This document shows positions 1 to 19,259 of a stretch of DNA of 64,000 nt, one piece after another. The number at the start of each line of letters is the position of its first letter. Position 1 is the stretch's first letter. The position numbers were made by a program, and so were the translations under genes. Below the pieces are notes generated by a model. That model ran no database searches. It saw nothing but the letters and a program-made list of their open reading frames with translations, and was not told where the DNA came from. The DNA is from Saksenaea vasiformis B4078 (lineage: Eukaryota; Mucoromycota; Mucoromycetes; Mucorales; Saksenaeaceae): assembly GCA_000697055.1 (NCBI GenBank), contig JNDT01001160.1, positions 1 through 64,000 on the forward strand, given 5' to 3'.

Positions 1-132
1 ATCTCCGCCGACGAGGTCCCTTTGGCTCCCTTCAGTTCTAAGCACAAGAGCACTCTCCAGCTCGATAACCATTTTGCTGGTCAACCAACCCAGGTTCGAC
101 AGGTGCAACGCCCGGAAGGGCAATTACTGTAG
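1..132 (+). CDS. 3' end of an unidentified protein-coding gene (partial, runs off left edge)
   Basis: An open frame starts at base 1 and runs 43 codons to a TAG at 130-132. The visible C-terminal tail is polar, with several Gln residues, one short hydrophobic patch (VPLAPF) and the last residues PEGQLL. No domain can be recognised in so short a piece. It is convergent with the ATR-type kinase, whose stop codon lies 237 bp downstream on the other strand. The frame is uninterrupted, but reality as a gene end is an inference from position and reading frame only. Confidence 0.4.
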   Translation: MSADEVPLAPFSSKHKSTLQLDNHFAGQPTQVRQVQRPEGQLL

Positions 133-368
133 TAAGTTATTCAGCTTTTCACGTATTTTATCGGTTCTTAAATTTTGGTGTAGATACCCTCTCAGTATTA
201 AGACACGTATCGTAAACCTCTATCATGCACTGTTTTTACTGGGAATAAATTGTTTGTTGACCAAAGAAAGAAACAAACTCTATCTGCCCCGAGCACAGAG
301 TTAATATATATCGCTAATCCGATGTCTTTCTTTTAGTCTCTTCTATCTCAACAGCACTTGCATCCAAT

Positions 369-8112
<7,744 letters not shown>

Positions 8113-8146
8113 GGTCTGCGGTTAACTGCTGGTGCTAGCTCTCTTC

Positions 8147-8166
8147 ACGCGTCGCTGTCACGCGAT
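8147..8166 (-). promoter_or_regulatory. MluI cell-cycle box pair upstream of the ATR-type kinase
   Basis: ACGCGT, the MBF/MCB consensus, is at 8147-8152, 35 bp upstream of the chosen ATG. A one-mismatch copy, ACGCGA, follows at 8161-8166. In other fungi MCB sites drive G1/S expression of replication and checkpoint genes, so the location makes functional sense. Binding is inferred from sequence alone. The closeness to the ATG means it may lie in the transcript leader. Confidence 0.4.
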
Positions 8167-8169
8167 TCA

Positions 8170-9980
8170 TTTGATTCGGTGTCCCCACGCAAAAAAAAGG
8201 CTGTACTTTTCATTGATACACTGCTTTATTTTATCTCAAGTCTTAAGGTTCTCTCCTGGTTCTTCATCTCACAAGACTGGGACTGAATGGATATGCTTGA
8301 ACAATGATGCGCTTAAACTTCTACCTGATACTTGCACTGGTGAAGACTGTTTCACTCTGGCTAATACAATAAGCGAGGTTTAATTTGCGAGTAGATTTCA
8401 CTGAAAATCACGCTCGTTCCTGAGTGAGCTAGATGTATAGTTCTGCATTGATGTCAGTTGTCGATACGATGGATCGTCCATTATGCTTTCGATAAAGAAA
8501 TATTCCACCGCAGGAAGTCCCCCGGTATGTGACTGAAAAGCATCCATGGTATGATAGACACGTTAGATATCATTTATCCTGCATGAACCTGTGCTCCGAA
8601 CTACCCAGAACACAAACACTCGCTTTTATACAAAACAAAGCAAGTGAAGAATTAACGATACATGGACGAACTTAATCACAGGGACAAATACGTGATTCAC
8701 CTACTCATTTTCATGAACCCATTGGTTCTTTAATTGCGAGATATGTATATAGGTGGGAGCAAATTTCAATTTGTTCCTAGATAACAAGTATTACTACCAT
8801 TGAGCACAAGAAAGAGAGTGATAAGACACACACGCTCGAGTGATTTCACTTAAACACCGTTATTGTGAAAATGAAGTGCCGTTCAGTCCGTGCACAACTC
8901 TGTAAGTCACATGGATTCTGCTGCACTGGGCGTTTTAAGTTGCGTTACCACACGGTCGTAACATGTCTTTTAGACGTGCCGTATATGCTGGCTGCATACA
9001 CAGTAGTGAAACTAATTTAGTTATATCAAAGTATGCTGAAGGAATATCTTTCAAGTTGAGACATCTTCGGTTTACAGTAGCAATATTAGAAAGCAAGAAT
9101 TCATTTCTCGTAATACAGACGTTCTTGTTGGACGTCGTTTGCGGAGCACGTTTCACGATTTATCACGAATTAGGTTAGTCATCATTTTCTGCCCTGAACG
9201 CCACGGTCATTTTTCAGATCACAATTAGAGAACATAAACCACCTTTTCTACTTTCGGTAATGATAAAGGTATTCAACGTATGTACCGATGCCTATAGAGA
9301 ACCGATATTTGTAAAATAGTCCTTAAAGTATTTTCCTCACAGTCCGTGTATCGTTCGAACTTTGATGAAATTTTCCCAAAACAAAATGAATCCCCAAAAG
9401 GTAAAAAGCCAAGCCTAACTAAAAACAACCATGGAAGCAGAAAATGAGGACAGAACTTTGATGTAATAGGTCACACATATCATACAACGTTACTTTGTGA
9501 CAGTGTTAGTCAAAGGGACTGAGGCGGTATTCATATTTCATTGGATGTGTACGAGAGACCTATATCAGAGTAGACTATCGAAACGATCCGTTTTTGCGGT
9601 ATTGACTTCCCCATTTTCCCTTGTGGTTTGAGTGCATGCCGGTTGTGATAACATACAAAGCAAGCATTGAAACGCTATGACACTGACACCTCTGAATTTG
9701 TCTCAATTCCATGTTTTAGATAAACAACCCATCAGGACGTACAACGGTTCTATAGGGGCCACCCGGGATATGGTCACACTCCAAAGATCATGAAGCAATC
9801 ACAAGGTGAAACATATGAAGATATTGCTCGCATCACAAGCTTGTCTTTTTACGTCTTTTTTTTTTTCTTTTTTCTGATATACAGGAGATCAATAGAGAAC
9901 ATCAGCTAGGTATTGTAGTATGAAGAATGTGTATGTCGTATGCATCTCATGTGGATTGCATGATCAAGAAATGATTAGGT
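8170..9980. other. Intergenic region, no supportable gene
   Basis: About 1.8 kb between the start of the ATR-type gene and the stop of the LEA2-like gene. Open frames on both strands near 8935-9180 are about 70 codons long, overlap each other and show no family motif, no clear splice partners and no preferred strand. There is a T-rich tract at about 9843-9875. I see no RNA gene or repeat here. Confidence 0.5.
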
Positions 9981-11196
9981 TTAAACAGGACATCGAACAC
10001 CTCTGGGAGGGACAACCGACGCCCTTTGCGTCCATACGAACCCTGCTATGTGGTAGGTAACCAGAAACTCAAGTTGTAAAACTTGCGGTGATTGCTGCTG
10101 GGGATTTGGATTTAACGTTACGGTCTGACATGCTTTCATCAAATCCTGCCACGTGGCATCAGTGCTGGATGTAGTGGAGTAACGGATATTAACGTTAAAA
10201 GATACTGTTTGTTCTGATTTTCCTGGAAGAACAAGTGATCCAGTATCCCCACTGCCGATACTTTGATATGTTACTTTGTCGTACACATCCACATGGAGGT
10301 TGCTGATATGTGTCGGAACCCAATTCTCACTATTTTTTGCCGTCATATTCACGATCCATGGTGCTTCCAGACTCCAAAACTTTGTCGTCGCATTCTCGGG
10401 TGGTTCTCTGTATTGTATGTCTCCGTTCAATCCGACATCGGCGAAGCTCAGATAGGGTGTGCGAGGCCATACAAAATACCACACCACTCCTACAACAACA
10501 ACTAATGCAAAGGTAACAAACACAACAGTACGGCGTGGAAACCCACAACAACGTTGGTCTCTCTTTTTCACTTCAGGAAGTGGTGGCATTGGCTGGCTTC
10601 CTTGGTATCGCGTAGGACGAGTGTAACCTGGCTGTTCCACCATATCCATAGCAATATTGTCTTGCAAAATGGAACCAACCCCATCTTTTCCTGGTGAATT
10701 AAAACTTGGAAGATGCTCGTCTTGGAAAGTTGAGACTGGTTCGCTTTTGGTGTGGGAATCGCGGTGATGGTGAGAGTAAGGCAGGTACGAATTGGCTCGT
10801 GGCTGATCCCGATGCTTCCGATGCTTCCTATGGTTCTCACCAGGTTGTTGTCGTGGAGGAATAGCATAGGGATCATCGTCATAGTAATCGTAGTCATTGT
10901 GCATGTCGCGATGGTACCGTTGTGCTCCACTACCGGCTGCTAATCGGCTTGTACTGCTATCAGATGCTGTTCTAGAATGACTTTCGTCTGCTTCGTAGTA
11001 TCCAGAGTAGGAGTCATAAGGTTCTTGGATGTTTGATTTCGTATAAGTTTCGTCAAAATGGCACCAAGGTGATTTTACCTGGTGTTGATGTCTTTCTTAC
11101 CGTACGGTAAGGATCGTTCTCTTGGAAACCTTGTTGTGAATCGTTTCGACGATGGTTCTTATATGAAATGTCATGAGCGCTGAATGGTTGGCTCAT
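9981..11196 (-). CDS. Single-pass membrane protein with LEA2-like extracytosolic domain
   Basis: The main exon (9981 to about 11023) encodes a basic, His/Arg- and Tyr-rich N-terminal cytosolic region, a CCGFPRR juxtamembrane motif, and one transmembrane segment around VFVTFALVVVVGVVWYF. A beta-rich C-terminal domain of about 150 residues carries N-glycosylation sequons (NATT, NMTA). This architecture is that of LEA-2/NDR1-like proteins found in fungi, usually at the vacuole or plasma membrane. A first exon starting MSQPFSAHD at 11196 is followed by a GTAAGA donor at 11100 and an acceptor near 11024. The obvious donor gives a phase mismatch of one base, so the exact junction (an alternative donor sits 5 nt upstream) is unsettled. 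If exon 1 is wrong, translation would begin at 10904. The function is unknown. Confidence 0.7.
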
Positions 11197-11639
11197 TGAA
11201 CCAGGAAAAGAAAATTGAGATCAAAGGGACGAAAATAAGAAAAAGAGAGTTGAGAAATAAGAAAAAAAACTGATTTTGTTCTATTTTCGGATTCAGAAAG
11301 AACGCAAGCCCTTCCATTCATTTCATTCGAGGGCGCATAGCATCACAAGAGAATGTAAGATAAGGTAAATACAAAATGTATCTGTAAAATACATCAGCTT
11401 TTTACCTTACTTCTTCTCATAATTCTTCTGATAGATTTACAAATGAAAAGCACTTTCCATCATGTGGCAGCGGGGCTCTCCTCCATTATGTTGTACGACC
11501 TTCTGTGTTCTATCTTTGCTCTAAATAATAAAAATAACCGACTCTGCCAAGCGTTTACTCCGTTCATGCGCCACGGCTTTCGGATGCTTGTTAGCCCGTG
11601 AAGATGTCAATCTGCTGTTTGTCAGTTTCGGTACCTGTG
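11197..11639. other. Intergenic region between LEA2-like gene and glycosyltransferase-like remnant
   Basis: Presumed promoter of the LEA2-like gene: A/G-rich leader at 11200-11290, then unremarkable sequence. A minus-strand open stretch of about 37 codons at 11520-11635 may be one more exon piece of the neighbouring remnant, but I cannot connect it in phase. Confidence 0.35.
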
Positions 11640-12430
11640 CGATACTTACCATAAATCTTGGATCACGTTCTCAATAAATGGTCAGACGCTCCGGCCTTTG
11701 ATTGTATGTGCGTTTTCATGTTTTATCGGGATGTTGTGCAAGTACTTGGAATGAGCAACGTAGGACAAATCGCTTGCGTGTCAGCTTCTGTGAACCGTCT
11801 TTATGTATCTGGTAATTGAAGGCAGTTGTGCATCTCCTCTTGCTCGGCGCGCATAATTGGAAGATGACACTCGTAGAATGGCCTAATTAAGATATCTACA
11901 GCACACATGCCGCATACCATCTGCGGTTTCGATGTAATCTGAAATAATACCTTTATTTCTCACCAACAGTATCATGCTTTTTGGTCCTTCCTTCCAATTT
12001 CGGCTAAGCTCCCGTACGTGCTGTAATGTTTCTGTTGGTGGGTAAACTAGTGATACCCACAAAAGAGCAAGGCATGTGTCATAATTATTGGTGACATAGA
12101 AAGGAGTAAGTACGTTTCACAATATCACAATTCTTTTCCCCGGATGCCAGGGCCAGGGGACCGAGCTGAACCAATCTAGACAACCTTAGGAAAAGGTTAT
12201 TGTTCATGTTCCGTGATACCAATGAAACAATCTCCCCTTTGCTTCTTGGGTAAAAAGATTGTGAGTGAGAGCATCGTGTGAGTATAAAATGCATCGCTCT
12301 TTTTCATTAAAGTGATGGCTACTGGGTTCACGACATAAATATCCATTTGCATACGCTCCGCTGCTGCTACCTGAGCCTCTGATGTGTAAGCCTTCGCTAT
12401 CAAACTTGGAGAGTACAATAAAGACAAGGA
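11640..12430 (-). pseudogene. Exon-like remnants of a probable LARGE/GT49-type glycosyltransferase
   Basis: On the minus strand an open stretch at about 12405-12205 (containing SHDALTHNLFTQEAKGR) ends at a GTATCA donor. It can be joined through an acceptor at about 12165 and again at about 12045 to a segment reading ETLQHVRELSRNWKEGPKSM and then DYIETADG. From family knowledge, a beta strand, then Thr-x-Glu-Thr-Leu, then a helix, then W-K-x-G-P-x-S is typical of LARGE-like (GT49) glycosyltransferase domains in fungi. Further protein-like pieces (FYECHLPIMRAEQEEMHN near 11870-11820) lie downstream in other phases. No DxD-containing catalytic part and no clear start were found, and a dispersed repeat begins only about 55 bp beyond the 5'-most piece. 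A truncated or decayed gene is therefore the best reading. A functional gene with poorly resolved introns remains possible. Confidence 0.35.
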
Positions 12431-12484
12431 ATAGACAGATACAGCTTATTGAACTATTTTTTAAGCTACTCTGAGTAAAATCTT

Positions 12485-12994
12485 ACCTCTATGAAGAGCC
12501 AATTTTGCGCTAAAGAAGGATCGAATATGCGGTCGTTAGTACATCAGAACATTAGGTCTCTTCAGTGAACACAAAATTTGTTCGAGCGGCATAAAAAATA
12601 ATTCTTGGTTAGTAAATGGAAGATGTTTTGATGACATTTCGCTTACCCCCAAAGGGGTGTGGCCACACAACTGTGGCGGCCTGCCCTGCAACTGAAGCGT
12701 GAGGTGGGGAACTCAATGGCGTTGGAGCGGCTATTTTCTGAACGGTCTGCAGAGGACCTGAAGAAATACAGCGTCTGGCAATCTGTTGTGGACGACGAGT
12801 GATACTGAGTGTGTTACAACATTTAGTTACTTGAGTGAAGGGCGTAAAGCACCAACACAGCCGAGGCGGTTCAGGACAGGGTCATGCAGCGTAAACGGCA
12901 TGACATGAATAATCTTGTATAAGTAATGAATAATTGACATCCTTACCGGGAATGTTAAAGGTAAACACAGCCAAAGAAAAAGAAAGGAAAAAAA
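12485..12994 (+). repeat. Dispersed repeat element, copy A
   Basis: About 510 bp align by eye with 56235-56785 in the same orientation. Shared blocks include gagcca...t-t-gc-cta near the left end, ggttagtaa-cgga, a gcagaggacctgaag block, gagtgatactgag, and accacagccgag.cggttc.ggaca. The right end finishes in an A-rich acagccaaagaaaaa tract. No open reading frame spans it. The A-rich end and lack of coding capacity suggest a non-autonomous element, possibly SINE-like. The class is not established. Confidence 0.6.
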
Positions 12995-13021
12995 AGTCTT
13001 CCCTTAAGTATACATCACTTT

Positions 13022-13195
13022 CCGTTATCTGAAACTTCTTTTTGTGTAAGACAAAAGAAGCCTATCTCCAACACGCCTTTTGCAAGAGCAATGGAATCCT
13101 GTTTCTGACATACCGTCTGTATGAGTCAAAAGAAACCAATCACTGGCACATCCCTTTGCATGAGGTGGTGGTACCCTATCACCGACACGCAGGTC
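13022..13195 (+). repeat. Degenerate 37-38 bp tandem repeat, about 4.6 units
   Basis: Units begin at 13022, 13061, 13098, 13136 and 13174. Each starts with CC followed by a T/A-rich tetranucleotide and C-x-G/A-A-C-A, and ends in a purine-rich AAAAGAAG-like stretch in the better copies. Divergence between units is substantial. A minus-strand frame of 81 codons crosses it, but its repeated character comes from the DNA repeat and I do not call it a gene. Confidence 0.5.
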
Positions 13196-13888
13196 ATAGC
13201 GTCGGATGAACGTAAAAATACGTACTTCAGAACACAGACTTCGTCTGGAAGTAACGCCGAATAATTTCAAGTAGACGTAGAAAGATATACTGACTTTTAA
13301 CTGTCACCCTGGCGTTTTCTCATATCCTTGTTGATGTGTTTAACGAAGTTGATTGTGTGGAAACGACTTGGTTGGGCGCTCTCAATCCAAATGAAAATGC
13401 GCGCCTGATTGGAGAACTCGCTAGCACAAAAAAGCATATTTGTGCCTACTTCATATCATGTTCATTCAGCTGAGTTACCCTTTAATGATGCATTTATTTC
13501 TTTGATATGAACTGCTGCAGTAATTCATTAATGTGAACTGACTGTATGACGCAGAATCGAGTAAATTTATACTTCTTCTCATAAACAATATATATTAGCA
13601 ACGCATATTCTATTTTCTCTCACCGCAAACTTGATTGCTTTATGGACGCAGACTTTATCTAGGACAACATCAATTGCCGTCAATATACAGTAAACTGACA
13701 CAAAAAGTATAAGCGAAATCTGGGCCATGTCTTAGGACTGGCGCAGCGTCGAAAATGGTATTGAACGTCCGAAACTCAAAGTCAAAGTCGCATTTTGCTT
13801 CAAATTACACGAGTACCACTGTTAAACGAATGGAGGCCATTGAGGGAGCAACAAACAGTTAATATTCTTTCAAGTCACGAGTATACGT
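13196..13888. other. Intergenic region upstream of ankyrin gene
   Basis: Nothing recognisable. A/T-rich sequence with short frames only. The presumed promoter of the ankyrin gene is at its right end. Confidence 0.4.
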
Positions 13889-14553
13889 ATGACTGATCAT
13901 GCGGTAGACGAACTAATGCTCGCGGCTTGTCGCAATGATCAGGACGACATGCTGGAGGACATTCTGAAAGAAGATGACTATGACATCAATTTTACAGACG
14001 GTGTAGGCGACACTGCAGCGCATTATGCGTAAGGACACTATGATTGTCTCTTCACATAATTCTTATTTACAAATTTGTTAGTGCCCAATTTGGTGCATTA
14101 ACGTGTTTGGAGATGTTGGTGCGAGTCCCAGGGATCAAATTGAACGCAAAAAATCGCGTTGAGAAAAATACACCTCTTCACAAGGCTGTATTATATCGTG
14201 ATGATCCCGATGTCGCACTAGCTATGACAGAAACGTTGTTGGAAGCAGGTGCTGATCCCAGGTAGGTTACTGTAACCAATGCAAACGTTCTTATCTTTAC
14301 TCTTACAATGGAGAATCGAGAATAAGCAAAAACAAACACCTATGATGCTAGTTGCACCTAATAATGAGGACATGAAAGGTCTCTTCGATCAAGTGTTGGC
14401 AGGATATGAAATGGTAAGATTGAAAGAAATACAAAGTGACTCAGCCGACGGATAATACAGGGGGACTCGGATATCGCGGAGGATGCCAAGTACAACGACA
14501 TGGACGATGAAAGAGACGAGCTTAGCGATGGTGAATACGAATATAGTAATTAA
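13889..14553 (+). CDS. Ankyrin-repeat protein
   Basis: Four exons join in phase. Exon 1 (from ATG 13889) reads through an acidic N-terminus to DTAAHYA. Exon 2 contains LTCLEMLVRVPG and TPLHKAV, exon 3 contains TPMMLVAPNN, and exon 4 is an acidic tail ending EYEYSN before TAA at 14551-14553. The G-D-T-A-A-H-Y-A and T-P-L-H-K-A-V motifs are ankyrin helix-turn signatures, giving about three repeats in a protein of about 190 residues. Length, ankyrin placement and acidic C-terminus resemble a small ankyrin family of fungi that includes yeast YCR051W. That resemblance is from memory and the function is unknown. It is transcribed towards the convergent IES6 gene, 84 bp away. Confidence 0.8.
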
Positions 14554-14637
14554 AACGGTGCATGTGAAGAGGACAGGGTACAAAAGCGGAATAGGAAGGG
14601 GGATGAAAGGATAATGTTTGCTACAAGATCTTCTCGT

Positions 14638-15211
14638 TTACTTGAGTACAACAGCAGCATTTCTGCTACCCAAGTATGCTTGCACATTAGGCACACCTAG
14701 CGTACGGATAAACTGATAAAGTTCCGCGTTGTGATAACGCAATCCGGTCTTTGGATCGGTATACTTTGCATCGAGTCCTGTGATATCACAGTATTTCTTT
14801 TGTGGCAGAACTGACGGAGCACATTCGATATTTTGATCTAAATTTGTATGTGTCAACACAACGCAGAAATGGAAGTCATTCGCTTACAAGTTGGTACATC
14901 CAAAGCGTAATCCTGAGCCTTCTCCATGGCTAAGATCTGTTTCAAATTCTTCGACTTTTTCGGCGTGACATAACTGGAACGCTTAAAAGGCTTACTTGCT
15001 AAGAGTAAATTGAGTGGACCTGATCCGTTATCGTTTGCATCGTCGACGGCATACTCCTGAAAACAGATGAATGGTTAGAGACTGCATATGTAGCGTGTCT
15101 AAAACCTGCTTTCTGTTTTGCAGCTAGTCCTGCTTTCCTCGATGGTTTCTTTGGCGCCCTGTTCGATAGAAAATTAGCTGCAAGTAGGAAGGTAATGGTA
15201 AGGACTCACAT
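14638..15211 (-). CDS. IES6: INO80 chromatin-remodelling complex subunit 6 (YL1_C domain)
   Basis: The last exon (about 14859-14638) encodes YCDITGLDAKYTDPKTGLRY and then the YLGSR segment of the YL1_C domain, the hallmark of Ies6/INO80C. This small subunit binds Arp5 and supports nucleosome remodelling by INO80. The preceding exon (about 15056-14887) holds KPFKRSSYVTPKKSKNLKQI, the usual Lys-rich linker, and its junction with the last exon is in phase. At the 5' end a likely start MAPKKPSRKAG has its ATG split AT|G by an intron (donor GTGAGT at 15209-15204). The following intron needs a non-GT donor (a GC at AAA|GCAGGT fits the phase), so the N-terminus is less certain than the rest. It is divergently arranged with RPT2 over 158 bp. 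Confidence 0.9.
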
Positions 15212-15369
15212 TGACTTTTGCGGGATTTCGCACCACGCACCACGCACCAGCGTCACCTCTTTTTGAAGTCTTATTCGTGACTGGCAATCATTTGGCGGGC
15301 GCTGACGTGTAAGGGAACGTAAGCACACGAGCGACCTCTTTTTACTTCGCTTTTCAAACGTAATCAAAG
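15212..15369. promoter_or_regulatory. Shared divergent promoter of IES6 and RPT2
   Basis: The 158 bp between the two start codons contain a tandem CACCACG repeat (15231-15250), two identical ACCTCTTTTT decamers (15255-15264 and 15334-15343), a TTTGGCGGGC site (15291-15300) and a CRE-like TGACGT (15303-15308). The proteasome-associated control element of budding yeast is not present. Roles of these motifs are inferred from repetition and position only. Confidence 0.35.
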
Positions 15370-17063
<1,694 letters not shown>

Positions 17064-17092
17064 TGAAATACCATCTCGTCTTGTCTTCTCCA

Positions 17093-18377
17093 TTATTCAT
17101 TTACTATGGATGGGAAAAGCACTTTGCAAGTATTGGCCCACGCCTTCTCAGCGAGAACGTGCGGATCGATCCCCTTCACAGATGCAATAACATGCAAGAC
17201 CAATCTAGGAAGCTGAAGTTAGCACTTCAAATAGACACAATAACCATAGTATCCCTTACCCGATGGCACAGGGCTCGTTTCTGCTTTTAACAGTTAAGCC
17301 CATTTCGAACTTTTCCTTTTTCTTGCTTGCAGGGGCATATAGCTGCATTTCCTCTTTGGAAACGTTAGCAAGATGTGCAAAGGATGCATGTGTTGGTCGA
17401 ACATCACACCATGGTGCATCTATATGCTTTGGTCAATTTTGTTGTTTCATTCGATGTAGTCATAGTAACTTGCCCGTTTCAAGCATAATTCGGTCCTCCG
17501 GGATTTCTTTGATCACCTTCAAGTTTTCCTCGGTTTTGAGAGAGCAGCCGTTAACACCGATATACAGATCTAATTCAACTAGCTTTTGCATTTCCTCCAC
17601 TGTGCCAGTGAATGAATGAACGACACCATGAGTAAACTTATGACGATTGGCCTTGACTAATTGTGTTGGCTATTGTTAAGGAAAAATAAGGTATCACTGA
17701 TTTGATAATAGTTAGCAAAAAGAAAAGGAAAAGGATATCATAGAAGTCATCACCAGTGTTCCTGTTGTGTAGGAACATGGGTAATTTCGTTTTTTGAGCC
17801 AGATCAAATTGCATCTCAAAATATCGTTTCTGGGTTTCTTTAGAACAGAATTGGGTACGATCATAATCTGTAGTAGTAGTAGTAGTAGTATATGGATCTA
17901 AGTATATCATGGATCTTGACTGATGTGCGGCATTACTTACCTAGACCGCATTCGCCGATCGCTACAATATTCTTGTTCGTCTTAGCGGTTTCCAGGAGTG
18001 CTTCAAAATAACCTGACGGTCCAGACTCATATTTTTCAAATTCATCACAGCGCGTAGGGTGACATCCCACGGTTGAATACAAAAATTCATCCTCCTTTTG
18101 GGTAGCGACTGCAGCCTCACGCGATTCTTCCAGGTCGGTTCCAGTAATGATAAGCTTTTGTACACCAGCGTCCTTTGCTCGCTGCACAACAAGATGGAAA
18201 TCGTCTGGCCGTTGTAAATGAGCTATTCTGCTTTCTGCCTCATGTCAGTACCTGCGTGGGCGTGTTTGCCACGATAAACGCCCCTAAACATAGGATCTGT
18301 AAGGTTTGCAGCAATCTCTGTAACATATCATGAGTACACTGCTCATTCACATTGAACGCTGTACCAATGAACCTCAT
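17093..18377 (-). CDS. TATDN1: TatD-family metal-dependent deoxyribonuclease (TATDN1-like)
   Basis: TIM-barrel hydrolase family implicated in DNA 3'-end trimming and apoptosis-like DNA degradation. The spliced frame begins [20 protein letters not shown] in a GCCACCATG context at 18377. An in-frame ATG at 18389 is also possible. Metal ligands are in place: Glu in AIGECGLD, His in PMFLHNR, His in VVHSFTG, and Asp in ETDAPW. The [15 protein letters not shown] block (here [10 protein letters not shown]) and RNEPCAIG are characteristic of the TATDN1 subfamily. The intron between ET and DAPW (17420-17473) uses a GC donor (G|GCAAGT) and an AG acceptor. The intron before DYDRT ends in a TAC microsatellite. 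The last exon reads LHVIASVKG and ends PSIVNE. Length is about 300 residues, normal for the family. Confidence 0.93.
17871..17890 (+). repeat. (TAG)n microsatellite inside a TatD intron
   Basis: About 6.7 TAG units on the plus strand, TAC/CTA on the transcribed strand, abut the splice acceptor CAG of an intron in the TatD gene. It makes a run of Thr codons if read through, which is not part of the protein. Confidence 0.85.
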
Positions 18378-18389
18378 GGTGGCTCGCAT

Positions 18390-18989
18390 GAGCTTGTCTT
18401 ATCTCAAAAATTCAAGCAACAAAATAGTTGCGCTACCTCGAGTGACCGCCTGTATTTTTTTTTTTTTTTCACCATCACTGAAAACACCCTCCTCACTTAA
18501 GATATCTTCCACCACCTGTTTGTCATTTGTTTACACATATACACTATCATGGACTTTTTTTTACTATTCCTTTCTTATAGTGAGAGCGAATTTTTTTGTT
18601 TCTCCCTAAAATATCTCAAGGGAACGTTGAGACAAATAAACAAGATCTATCGCTGGTAAAGGTATAGCGCGCTCAGCTGGGGTCAGCCTACCCCTCGTGC
18701 ATGGCTGTAACATTTCTCAGGTCCCATGACAAACAGCAATGTGGCGCGTTGGTGTCATCCAAATGCCAAGAACATAATTTGAGATAGGATGAACGAATGA
18801 GAACGAAGCTACTGGCATGTGCCTGACCCTGAGAGTCTCACTGGCAAAAGCTAGTTCCGATTGTTGAACCTAAACTTCGCTTCCGTGGAACTACCATGAC
18901 TTTATTTTACAATGTGCCAACCGTTGTTATATTTACAAAAAGAGAAAGGGGTATTTAATCATAGACAACAGCCTCTGCCGTTATTACTA
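18390..18989. other. Intergenic region between TatD gene and small basic protein gene
   Basis: Promoter side of the TatD gene. Long T tracts at about 18454-18470 and 18556-18563. No gene or repeat that I can support. Confidence 0.4.
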
Positions 18990-19259
18990 CTATTCAAATG
19001 GATTGGTCTTGCCATCTTGTGGTCGTTTCTCCCGTCGGCGTGCTCTGCGATTCGCCCATCGAACTTTGACGTGGTGTAACTTATCGAAGAAGTCGCGGAA
19101 GTGATGATGCTGTTGGCTTTGGTGGACAAATGGCGCAGACTTGTCGTCTACCTTAATCTCATCCGAGTATGGATAATAGGTGGGGTTTGGTGTGTAGGGT
19201 GGCAAACTCTCTTCATCAGAAAAAAGCGGCATAGATGCACGTTTAATGTAATGGATCAT
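18990..19259 (-). CDS. Small hypothetical basic protein (89 aa)
   Basis: A single-exon frame with ATG at 19259 and stop at 18990. Residues about 10-35 hold an acidic, proline/tyrosine-rich stretch (DEESLPPYTPNPTYYPYSDE) with a PPxY-like element. Then comes a His/Gln patch, and the last 30 residues are strongly Arg/Lys-rich (RWANRRARRREKRP). The codon pattern and composition look coding, but no family is recognised and no intron is needed. It could be the last exon of a longer gene, although no upstream acceptor stood out. Confidence 0.4.
   Translation of the reverse strand: MIHYIKRASMPLFSDEESLPPYTPNPTYYPYSDEIKVDDKSAPFVHQSQQHHHFRDFFDKLHHVKVRWANRRARRREKRPQDGKTNPFE

Noticed and set aside
8935..9178. 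Overlapping frames on both strands upstream of the ATR-type gene
   Set aside because: Neither strand is favoured by motif, splice signals or context.
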